Below are positions 57,394 through 64,000 of a DNA stretch of 64,000 bases, piece by piece. The stretch's first letter is position 1. Each line of letters opens with the position of its first letter. The DNA lies in the NCBI RefSeq assembly GCF_014203705.1, contig NZ_JACHJR010000001.1:7254001-7318000 (forward strand), given 5' to 3'. Below the pieces are notes generated by a model. The model was given only the letters and a program-made list of their open reading frames with translations. It was not told the origin of the DNA and did no database searches. Both the position numbers and the translations under genes were made by a program. This DNA is from Kitasatospora gansuensis (lineage in GTDB: Bacteria; Actinomycetota; Actinomycetes; Streptomycetales; Streptomycetaceae).

Positions 57394-58239
57394 ATGCACA
57401 CGGCCCTCGCCCATCTCGACGAGCCTCCTACCCTCGCCGCCGTCGGCATCGGCGTGCACGGGCCGGCCGGCCGGGTGGAGGTGTTCTCGCTGCCCGACCT
57501 GTGGCAGCTCCATCTGTACGGCTACGACGCCGACTTGACGGTGGACGGTACCGAGCACACGATCCGCCCGGGGCGGGTGAGCCTGGTACCGCCCGGGACC
57601 GAGGTTCGCTACCGCTACCGGGGGCGCTCCGAACACCGCTACGTCCACTTCCGCCTGGGCACCGGGGGAGCGCCCACGAGCATCCCGGTGATCCAGTCGG
57701 CCGGTCCCGAACTCGCCTTTCTCGAAGCACAGTTGCAGCAGGCGCTGACCGCCTGGCCGCACACTCCGGCGCGGGCCGTGGCCGAGGTGTGGGGCGCGCT
57801 GTGGCGGATCGCCGGGCTCGCCCCGGCACGGGAGCGGACCGCGCAGGACTTCCATCCCGCGGTGGCGGCCGCGGTCGCCCTGATCGAGGCGCGGCTGACG
57901 GAACCCCTGACGGTGCCGGAGATCGCGAAGGCGGTCGGTGTCTCCCACAACCACCTGACCCGGCTGTTCCGGGCCGCGACGGGGGAGACGGTGGTCGGCT
58001 ACCTTCGGGCCCGGCGGATGGAGCGGGCCCGCCACTTCCTGTGCGCGACCACGCTCTCCATCCCCGCCGTCGCCGCCTCGGTCGGCATCCCCGACCTGCA
58101 GGCGTTCAACAAGACCTGCCGCCGCGAACTCGGGGCGTCCCCACGCGGCATCCGGGCCGCCCGGCCCGTTCAGGCGGAACGCTCGTCGGCCCAAAAATAC
58201 TCGGCAACCTTTCCGCCACCGGCGGCAACAGTGCACTGA
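57394..58239 (+). CDS. AraC-family transcriptional regulator
   Basis: The 281-residue protein has an N-terminal cupin-like sensing domain (about 30-125; WQLHLYGYDADLTVDGTEHTI, then RPGRVSLVPPG). A C-terminal double helix-turn-helix (about 165-262) includes LTVPEIAKAVGVSHNHLTRLF and TLSIPAVAASVGIPDLQAFN. It should control the divergent PhyH operon, and possibly the expansin gene 30 bp downstream of its stop. The effector is unknown. The N-terminal domain type is common in regulators of carbohydrate use. Confidence 0.9.
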   Translation: MHTALAHLDEPPTLAAVGIGVHGPAGRVEVFSLPDLWQLHLYGYDADLTVDGTEHTIRPGRVSLVPPGTEVRYRYRGRSEHRYVHFRLGTGGAPTSIPVIQSAGPELAFLEAQLQQALTAWPHTPARAVAEVWGALWRIAGLAPARERTAQDFHPAVAAAVALIEARLTEPLTVPEIAKAVGVSHNHLTRLFRAATGETVVGYLRARRMERARHFLCATTLSIPAVAASVGIPDLQAFNKTCRRELGASPRGIRAARPVQAERSSAQKYSATFPPPAATVH

Positions 58240-58269
58240 ACCATCGGCTCGACCCTCCGGACGGACGAC

Positions 58270-59223
58270 ATGCAGACAGCACGGCAGACACGGCAGGCCA
58301 CCCGGCAGCGCAAGCGCTCACGCAGGCTGATGTTGGGCACCACGGCGGTGCTGAGCGTGGTGGGCCTGCTGGTCTGCCTGGCGATGGTGCTGCTGCGCCC
58401 CGACTCCGGGGTCGAGGCGGCCCCGGTCGCCGCTCCGATCGCCGGCACCGAGGCGACGGCGTCGCCCGCGCCAAGTGCGGCTCTGCCGACGGATGTTGTG
58501 AGCCCATCGGTGACCCCGACCCTGACCCCGAGTGCAGTCGTGACCTCCGCCACCGCGAAGCCCTCGCCGACGGCAAGCTCGCGGACCTCGGCCGCCACCG
58601 TGCCGTCGGGCGGACGGATCCAGCCCAAGGCCAGCTACAAGGGCGTTGCCACCGCCTACGAGGCCGCCGACGGCAACGGCGCCTGCACCTTCGGGCCGAG
58701 CGACGACCTCATGATCGCCGCGATGAACAGCACCGACTACGAGTCGTCGAGGGCCTGCGGCGCGTACGTCCTGGTCCAGGCCGCGAACGGCGCCTCGATC
58801 ACGGTCCGGATCGTCAACGAGTGCCCGCTGCCCTGCGCACCGGGTCAACTCGACCTCAGCCAGCAGGCCTTCGCCAAGCTGGCCGATCTCAAGGTCGGCC
58901 GGATCCCGATCACCTGGAGCCTGCTGAGCCCCGGCAGCACCGGCGCGCTCTCCGTCCGGTACAAGGCCGGGTCCAGTGCCTACTGGTGCGGCATCCAGGT
59001 GATCAACCACCGCAATCCGGTCGCCCGGCTGGAGGTCCGTACCGCCGCCGGCTGGCGCCAACTGCCGCGCACCGCCTACAACTACTTCCTCGCCGCCGAC
59101 GGCAACGGGTGCGGCGGCTCGATCAGGATCACCGACATCTACGGGGAGCAGCTGACGGTCGACGGGATCGCGGTGAAGGCGGACGTCGTGCAGCCGACCA
59201 GGGTCCAGTTCGCCGCGCACTGA
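58270..59223 (+). CDS. bacterial expansin (EXLX-type), membrane-anchored or secreted
   Basis: The 317-residue protein has a basic N-terminus and one hydrophobic helix (about 22-43, LGTTAVLSVVGLLVCLAMVLL), then a Ser/Thr/Pro/Ala linker to about 118. Domain D1 is a double-psi barrel (KGVATAYEAADGNGACTFGP, ITVRIVNECPLPC). Domain D2 is a CBM63-like sandwich starting near 230 (YWCGIQVINHRNPVARLEV and RTAYNYFLAADGNGCGG). Expansins loosen cellulose-xyloglucan contacts without hydrolysis. This fits the surrounding hemicellulase genes and suggests plant-cell-wall contact. The N-terminal helix may be an uncleaved anchor, because no clear signal-peptidase site follows. Confidence 0.87.
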   Translation: MQTARQTRQATRQRKRSRRLMLGTTAVLSVVGLLVCLAMVLLRPDSGVEAAPVAAPIAGTEATASPAPSAALPTDVVSPSVTPTLTPSAVVTSATAKPSPTASSRTSAATVPSGGRIQPKASYKGVATAYEAADGNGACTFGPSDDLMIAAMNSTDYESSRACGAYVLVQAANGASITVRIVNECPLPCAPGQLDLSQQAFAKLADLKVGRIPITWSLLSPGSTGALSVRYKAGSSAYWCGIQVINHRNPVARLEVRTAAGWRQLPRTAYNYFLAADGNGCGGSIRITDIYGEQLTVDGIAVKADVVQPTRVQFAAH

Positions 59224-59314
59224 CGTGAACGGTCGGGGCGAGCTTGTGCGCGAGTACTTGACGGCCACTCACACCCCATGCTTTTCTCCCTGCAGCCGTT
59301 GTTCGACGTTCAAG

Positions 59315-59330
59315 TTGTTAGCGCTAACAA
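59315..59330. promoter_or_regulatory. perfect LacI-type operator TTGTTAGCGCTAACAA before GH62 gene
   Basis: This 16-bp perfect palindrome lies about 130 bp before the GH62 start. It is the best example of the sequence class also found at 25567 (GH127) and 13700 (esterase). The 237-bp gap between expansin and GH62 otherwise shows no gene. Confidence 0.7.
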
Positions 59331-59460
59331 AGCGCGGGAACTCCGGTATCCCCCACCCCGCAGGGGCCATGTCTTGCCGCCGTCTCGGACGCGCCGTGCC
59401 GATGTGCACGCACCCGAGAGGGACTGACCCCTGCCCACGTCCACCCCTAGGAGGGTGCAG

Positions 59461-60969
59461 ATGAACGCTCTCGGTAGATCTCCACGGACCTCGGCACGAC
59501 GGGGTTGGCGCTCGCGCCTGGCCGCCGTGCTCTCGGTGGTCTCCCTGGCCGGCTTCCTGGTCTCCGTGAACACCACCGCCGCATCCGCCGCGTCGGTCGA
59601 CACGGCCAAGTGGTACGTCCTGGTCAACCGCAACAGCGGAAAGGCCCTGGACGACTACAACTTCGCCACCGCCGACGGTTCGTCCGTCGTCCAGTGGACC
59701 CGCTCCAGCAACGAAGCCCAGCAGTGGCGCTTCCTGGACTCCGGCAGCGGCTACTACCGCCTGCAGAACCGCAACTCCGGCAAGGTCCTGGACAACTACA
59801 ACTGGTCCTCGGCCGACGGCACCGACGTCGTCCAGTGGAGCGACCTCAATGCCACCAACCAGCAGTTCCGCCTCGCCGACTCCACCGACGGCTACGTCCG
59901 CCTCGTGAACCGCCACAGCAGCAAGGCCCTTGAGGTCCAGGGCGCCTCGACCGCCGACGGCGGCAAGATCGTCCAGTACGCCGACTGGGGCGGCAGCAAC
60001 CAGCAGTGGCAGCTCGTCCCTGTCGCCGACACGGGCGGGGGCACCGGCACGTGCGCTCTTCCGTCGACCTACCGGTGGACCTCCACGGGTCCGCTGGCGG
60101 AGCCGGCGAACGGGCAGCTCGCGCTGAAGGACTTCACCACCGTGAAGTACAACGGCAAGAACCTGGTCTACGCGACCACCTCCAACGGATCGTCGTGGGG
60201 CGGGACGGCGTTCACTCCCTTCACGAACTGGTCGGACATGGCGGCAGCCACCCAGACCGGGATGAGCGACGGCGCGGTGGCTCCCGAACTGTTCTACTTC
60301 GCGCCCAAGAACGTCTGGGTGATGGTGTCCCAGTGGAGTCAGTGGCCGCTCTACTACCGCACGTCCAGCGACCCGACCAACCCCAACGGCTGGTCCGCCA
60401 AGCAGCCGCTGTTCACCGGCAGCCTCCCCGATGGCCCCCAGGGTCAGAAGGAAGCCCCGATCGACCCGACCATGATCGCCGACGACCAGAACATGTACCT
60501 GTTCTTCGCCGGTGACAACGGCAAGATCTACCGGGCGAGCATGCCGATCGGGAATTTCCCCAGCAGCTTCGGCTCCTCGTACACGACGGTCATGAGCGAC
60601 ACCGCGAACCTGCTGTTCGAGGCGCCGGAGGTCTACAAGGTCAAGGGCCAGAACCAGTACCTCATGATCGTTGAGGCGCAGGGTACGAACCGCTACTTCC
60701 GCTCGTTCACCGCCTCCAGCCTGAACGGTCCGTGGACCGTCCAGGCCGGCAGCGAGAGCAGCCCCTTCGCGGGCACCGCCAACAGCGGTTCCACCTGGGC
60801 CCAGGGCGTCAGCCACGGTGACCTGGTCCGCGACAGCCCCGACCAGACCATGACCATCGACCCCTGTAACCTGCAGTTCCTCTACCAGGGCCTCCTCAAG
60901 AACGTCCCGGCAGGCACCGACTACCTGAGCCTGCCGTACCGCCCGGGTGTGCTGACCCTGCAGCGCTGA
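59461..60969 (+). CDS. secreted GH62 alpha-L-arabinofuranosidase with N-terminal CBM13
   Basis: The protein has 502 residues from ATG 59461, with a perfect AGGAGG 6 bp upstream. A signal peptide (about 1-42, ending ASAAS) precedes a ricin-type trefoil (about 46-190; three repeats with NSGKALDDYN, QQWR, and NQQW). The GH62 propeller starts CALPSTYRWTSTGPLAEPAN and contains LKDFTTVKYNGKNLVY (catalytic-base Asp), APIDPTMIADD and LFEAPEVYKVKG (acid Glu). GH62 enzymes release arabinose from arabinoxylan and related polymers. A LacI operator precedes it, and a strong hairpin follows. Confidence 0.92.
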   Translation: MNALGRSPRTSARRGWRSRLAAVLSVVSLAGFLVSVNTTAASAASVDTAKWYVLVNRNSGKALDDYNFATADGSSVVQWTRSSNEAQQWRFLDSGSGYYRLQNRNSGKVLDNYNWSSADGTDVVQWSDLNATNQQFRLADSTDGYVRLVNRHSSKALEVQGASTADGGKIVQYADWGGSNQQWQLVPVADTGGGTGTCALPSTYRWTSTGPLAEPANGQLALKDFTTVKYNGKNLVYATTSNGSSWGGTAFTPFTNWSDMAAATQTGMSDGAVAPELFYFAPKNVWVMVSQWSQWPLYYRTSSDPTNPNGWSAKQPLFTGSLPDGPQGQKEAPIDPTMIADDQNMYLFFAGDNGKIYRASMPIGNFPSSFGSSYTTVMSDTANLLFEAPEVYKVKGQNQYLMIVEAQGTNRYFRSFTASSLNGPWTVQAGSESSPFAGTANSGSTWAQGVSHGDLVRDSPDQTMTIDPCNLQFLYQGLLKNVPAGTDYLSLPYRPGVLTLQR

Positions 60970-60994
60970 CCCGCCTGATCCCACCCGAACACGC

Positions 60995-61029
60995 CCGCGC
61001 CGCCGACTGGCCCCACGTCGGCGGCGCGG
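60995..61029. terminator. bidirectional hairpin between GH62 and GH1 genes
   Basis: CCGCGCCGCCGAC (60995-61007) and GTCGGCGGCGCGG (61017-61029) form a 13-bp perfect stem with a 9-base loop, 26 bp after GH62 and 18 bp before the stop of the convergent GH1 gene. Confidence 0.7.
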
Positions 61030-61046
61030 TGCGTTATGACGCGGCG

Positions 61047-62447
61047 TCAGCCGAGGGTGCCGCGGCGGATCACGTCGGCGTACCAGCGGGCGCTGGTCTT
61101 CGGGGTGCGCGCCAGGGTGTCGTAGTCGACGTGGATGATGCCGAAGCGCTTCTCGTAGCCGTACGCCCACTCGAAGTTGTCCAGCAGGGACCAGAGGAAG
61201 TAGCCGCGGACGTCCGCGCCGCCGGCGATCGCCTCGGAGACCGCGGCCAGGTGGTCGCGGACGTAGGCGGTCCGCTCGGGGTCGTGGACGCTGCCGTCGG
61301 GGGAGACCGTGTCCTCGAAGGCGGCGCCGTTCTCGGTGACCAGCAGCGGGAGGCCGAACTCGCGGTGCATGGCGAGCAGGGAGTCGGACAGGCCGGTCGG
61401 GTCGATCGGCCAGCCCATGGCGGTGACGTTGTCGTTGGCGAGGTGGAAGGCGACGTCCTCGGCGCCGGGCCAGGGGGACGGGCCGCCGCCGTGGCCGTCG
61501 TGGCGGGGGAGGTCCTTGGCGTTCTCGGCGCTCGAAACCACGGTCGGGTTGTAGTAGTTGAGGCCGAGCAGGTCGATCGGGCGGGAGATCTCGGCGAGGT
61601 CGCCGTCGTGGACCAGTTCGTCCCACTTGACCAGGTGGGCGGTGTCGGCGAGCAGGTCCTCGTCGTACCGGCCGTGGAACATCGGACCGGTGAAGATCCG
61701 GTTGCCGACGGCGTCGATCCGGCGGGCCGCCTCCAGGTCGTCGGGGTGCGAGCTGTGCGGCCGGACGGCGTGCAGGTTGAGTGAGACGGCCAGCTGGGCG
61801 GTGCGCGGCAGGGCGGCGCGCAGGGCGCCGACGGCGAGGCCGTGGCCGAGGTTGAGGTGGTGAGCGGCCTTGAGCGCGTCGGCCGGGTCGGTCCGTCCCG
61901 GGGCGTGCACGCCGGAGCCGTAGCCGAGGAAGGCGCTGCACCAGGGCTCGTTCAGGGTGGTCCAGGAGGACACCCGGTCGCCGAGGGCCTCGGCGGCCAG
62001 CGCGGCGTAGTCGGCGAACCGGTACGCGGTGTCCCGGACCGGCCAGCCGCCCGCCGACTCCAACTCCTGGGGCAGGTCCCAGTGGTAGAGGGTGGCGAGC
62101 GGGGTGATGCCGTGCTCGAGCAGCTCGTCGACCAGCGCTCGGTAGAAGTCCAGCCCGCGCTCGACGGCCGGGCCGCGCCCGGTGGGCTGGATCCGCGGCC
62201 AGGACAGCGAGAACCGGTAGGCGGTGAGGCCGAGTTCGGCCATCAGCCGGACGTCCTCGCGGAACCGGTGGTAGTGGTCGACGGCGGTGTCGCCGGTGTC
62301 GCCGCCGGCCACCTTGCCCGGGGTGTGGCTGAAGGTGTCCCAGATCGACGGGGTACGGCCGCCCTCGGTGACGGCACCCTCGATCTGGTAGGCGGCGGTG
62401 GCCGCGCCCCAGGCGAAGCCGGCCGGGAAGGTGTGGCTGACGGTCAT
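61047..62447 (-). CDS. GH1 beta-glucosidase, transporter-linked
   Basis: The 466-residue GH1 enzyme opens FPAGFAWGAATAAYQIEGAV and contains the acid/base motif TLNEPWCSAFLG, the nucleophile motif VTENGAAFED and the C-terminal GYFLWSLLDNFEWAYGY. It has no signal peptide, so it acts inside the cell. It lies 53 bp after a CUT1 permease gene in a minus-strand operon, a common arrangement for cellobiose or gluco-oligosaccharide uptake and hydrolysis. It differs from the GH1 at 31 kb at many positions. ATG 62447 is the first start before the family sequence. Confidence 0.92.
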   Translation of the reverse strand: MTVSHTFPAGFAWGAATAAYQIEGAVTEGGRTPSIWDTFSHTPGKVAGGDTGDTAVDHYHRFREDVRLMAELGLTAYRFSLSWPRIQPTGRGPAVERGLDFYRALVDELLEHGITPLATLYHWDLPQELESAGGWPVRDTAYRFADYAALAAEALGDRVSSWTTLNEPWCSAFLGYGSGVHAPGRTDPADALKAAHHLNLGHGLAVGALRAALPRTAQLAVSLNLHAVRPHSSHPDDLEAARRIDAVGNRIFTGPMFHGRYDEDLLADTAHLVKWDELVHDGDLAEISRPIDLLGLNYYNPTVVSSAENAKDLPRHDGHGGGPSPWPGAEDVAFHLANDNVTAMGWPIDPTGLSDSLLAMHREFGLPLLVTENGAAFEDTVSPDGSVHDPERTAYVRDHLAAVSEAIAGGADVRGYFLWSLLDNFEWAYGYEKRFGIIHVDYDTLARTPKTSARWYADVIRRGTLG

Positions 62448-62500
62448 TCGGATGGCTCCAAGAGGTGTGGTGATGGTGGGGCGGCAGATCTGACGGACGG

Positions 62501-63403
62501 TCAGCCCTTCAGTGCGCCCTGGGTGATGCCGCCGACGATCTGCCGGCCGAAGACGGTGAAGACCAGGAGCAGGGGCAGGGTGCCGACGAGGGCCCCGGCG
62601 GTGATGACGGACCAGTCGGTGGACCAGCCGGTGCCGAGCCCGGCCAGGGCCACCTGGACGGTCGGGTTGGTGGCGCCGTTCATTGCGATGATCGGCCAGA
62701 GGAAGTCGTTCCAGGACTGGACGAAGGCGAGCATCCCGAGCACGGCCATCGCGGGCCGGGCGATCGGGACCACGACGTGCCAGACCACCCGCAGCGAGTT
62801 CGCGCCGTCCACCCTTGCGGCTTCCAGGAGTTCGGTGGGCAGGGCCTGGCTGAGGTACTGGCGCATGAAGAAGACGCCGAAGGCGGTCACCAGGGTGGGC
62901 AGGACGAGCGCGCCGAGCTGGTTGCCGAGCCCCAGGTGCTTCATCAGGATGAACAGCGGGACGATGCTGACCTGGGCGGGCACGGCCATGGTGGCGACCA
63001 CCAGGGCGAGCAGCGCGCCGCGGCCCGGGAACCGGAGCTTGGCGAACGCGAACCCGGCCAGCACCGAGAACGCCACGGTACTGAGCGCGACGGTGCCCGC
63101 GACCAGGGTCGAGTTGAGCAGCGCGACGCCCATGCCGCGCGCCCCGGCGTTGTTCCAGACGTAGCCGATGTTGTCGAAGAGGTTCCCCCCGGGCAGCAAC
63201 GGCGGCGGCGTGGAGATCACCCGGTGGCCGTCGGTGGAGGCCGCCACCAGCGTCCAGTACAGCGGGAAGAGTGAGGCGAGGGAGACCAGGGCCAGTACGG
63301 TCAGGGCGAGCGGCCCGGCCCGGTGCTGGCCGCCCGCGCCGAGGGAGCGCGGCCGGCGCCGGCGCGCGGCGGTGGGGGAGTGCTGGACAGGGATGGTGGT
63401 CAT
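62501..63403 (-). CDS. CUT1 sugar ABC transporter permease (MalG/CebG type)
   Basis: The protein has 300 residues from ATG 63403. A cytoplasmic basic N-terminus (about 1-30) precedes six membrane helices. The EAA loop, in the usual place, reads ELLEAARVDGANSLRVVWHVVVPIARPAM. It ends QIVGGITQGALKG, the typical tail of MalG-type permeases. It is the partner of the permease beginning outside the window. The operon probably imports beta-glucosides hydrolysed by the GH1 enzyme. Confidence 0.9.
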   Translation of the reverse strand: MTTIPVQHSPTAARRRRPRSLGAGGQHRAGPLALTVLALVSLASLFPLYWTLVAASTDGHRVISTPPPLLPGGNLFDNIGYVWNNAGARGMGVALLNSTLVAGTVALSTVAFSVLAGFAFAKLRFPGRGALLALVVATMAVPAQVSIVPLFILMKHLGLGNQLGALVLPTLVTAFGVFFMRQYLSQALPTELLEAARVDGANSLRVVWHVVVPIARPAMAVLGMLAFVQSWNDFLWPIIAMNGATNPTVQVALAGLGTGWSTDWSVITAGALVGTLPLLLVFTVFGRQIVGGITQGALKG

Positions 63404-63420
63404 GTCGGCGTCCTTCCCGC

Positions 63421-64000
63421 TCAGTTGGCGGAGCGCAGGCGGCGGGCGATCAGGGTGTTGGCCAGGCCGACCAGCAGGAGCAGACCGAACATCGTCCAGG
63501 CGATGGCGGAGGCACGGCCGAGCATGCTGTGGTGGAAGCCGGTGTCGTACATCAGGATGCCGAGGGTCTCGTACTGGTGGTCCGCGCCGCCCTGGTGGCC
63601 GCTCTGGCCGCCGAACAGGTAGGGCTCGCCGAAGAGTTGGGTGGCCCCGATGGAGGAGACCACGACGGTGAACAGGATGGTGGGACGCAGCTCGGGGATG
63701 GTGACGTGGCGGAACTGCTGCCAGCGGGAGGCGCCGTCGATGGCGGCCGCCTCGTACAGCTCGCGCGGGATCGCCTGCATCGCGGCGAGGTAGATCAGCG
63801 CGTTGTAGCCGGTCCACCGCCAGATCACGATCACCGAGACGGCGAACTGCGAACTCCACGGGCCGGCCTCCCACTGGACCGGGCCGGCACCGACCAGACC
63901 CAGCAGCCAGTTGGCCATGCCGCCTTCGGGGCTGAAGATCAGCGCGAAGACCAGGGTGGCGGCGGCCACCGAGGTCGCGTACGGCGCGAGCAGGGCGGTG
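63421..64000 (-). CDS. CUT1 sugar ABC transporter permease (MalF/CebF type), partial
   Basis: The gene runs off the right end of the window; the last 192 residues or so are visible, open to position 64000. Membrane helices and the EAA loop (ELYEAAAIDGASRWQQFRHVTIPELRPT) show a MalF-type permease. The region LFGEPYLFGGQSGHQGGADHQ, between late helices, is typical of cellobiose-type (CebF) proteins. Its stop lies 17 bp before the MalG-type start. The binding protein is expected just outside the window. Confidence 0.88.
   Translation of the reverse strand, partial: TALLAPYATSVAAATLVFALIFSPEGGMANWLLGLVGAGPVQWEAGPWSSQFAVSVIVIWRWTGYNALIYLAAMQAIPRELYEAAAIDGASRWQQFRHVTIPELRPTILFTVVVSSIGATQLFGEPYLFGGQSGHQGGADHQYETLGILMYDTGFHHSMLGRASAIAWTMFGLLLLVGLANTLIARRLRSAN

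Overview
The window is very GC-rich actinomycete DNA. Third codon positions are strongly G/C, GTG and TTG starts are common, genes overlap as ATGA/GTGA/TGATG, and secreted enzymes carry Tat or long Sec signals with ricin-type (CBM13) lectin domains. The content (SpoIIE-type phosphatase, LplABC-like sugar transporters, many secreted glycosidases) fits a soil streptomycete (Streptomyces or Kitasatospora). It reads as an accessory island for plant cell-wall sugars, with no rRNA or tRNA gene that I could support.

Layout. 1-1.25 kb: DIP1984-family and DUF4240 genes. 1.4-13.5 kb: a minus-strand CUT2 sugar ABC operon faces an eight-gene plus-strand operon and a GntR regulator. The eight genes encode an FAH-type diketoacid hydrolase, a fuconate-type dehydratase, an SDR, an aldo/keto reductase, LutABC and a mutarotase. 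With the COG3618 lactonase at 23.8-24.6 kb they make a complete non-phosphorylating L-fucose route: fucose, lactone, fuconate, 2-keto-3-deoxyfuconate, diketo acid, then pyruvate plus L-lactate, with LutABC oxidising the lactate. 13.7-24.6 kb: a secreted CE1-like esterase, larE, and a minus-strand lactonase-larA-(glycerate kinase::larB fusion)-larC operon for a nickel-pincer racemase or epimerase. Two pieces of a dead GH95 alpha-L-fucosidase flank a small stress-gene module here. A nonamer CATCCNATG (or its complement) lies in the control regions of both transporter and fucose operons, of the lactonase-lar operon and of a glycosidase remnant, suggesting one regulon.

24.6-48.9 kb is the polysaccharide core: GH127, GH31 alpha-xylosidase, GH1, CE7, GH3, an LplABC-like transporter with its LacI regulator, GH42, GH43, GH5 endoglucanase and a second GH42. 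At 58-64 kb follow an expansin, a GH62 arabinofuranosidase, a second GH1 and the start of another transporter. Together they can loosen, cut and debranch (fuco)galacto-xyloglucan and arabinosylated hemicellulose and import the fragments. Two LacI-type operator classes appear: GTTAGCGCTAAC-like sites before three secreted CBM13 enzymes, and AAGCGCTT sites in the GH3/transporter divergent region.

48.9-57.4 kb is regulatory and mobile: a PAS-GAF-SpoIIE-ATPase protein, an IS982-like element with 18-bp inverted ends and a passenger gene, HNH genes, an integrase fragment, an IS5-type remnant, and a phytanoyl-CoA dioxygenase gene divergent from an AraC regulator. Other decayed pieces are a TnpB remnant, a SpoIIE-ATPase tail and a CBM2 tail. 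Functions are inferred from recognised motifs and context; no database search was run.
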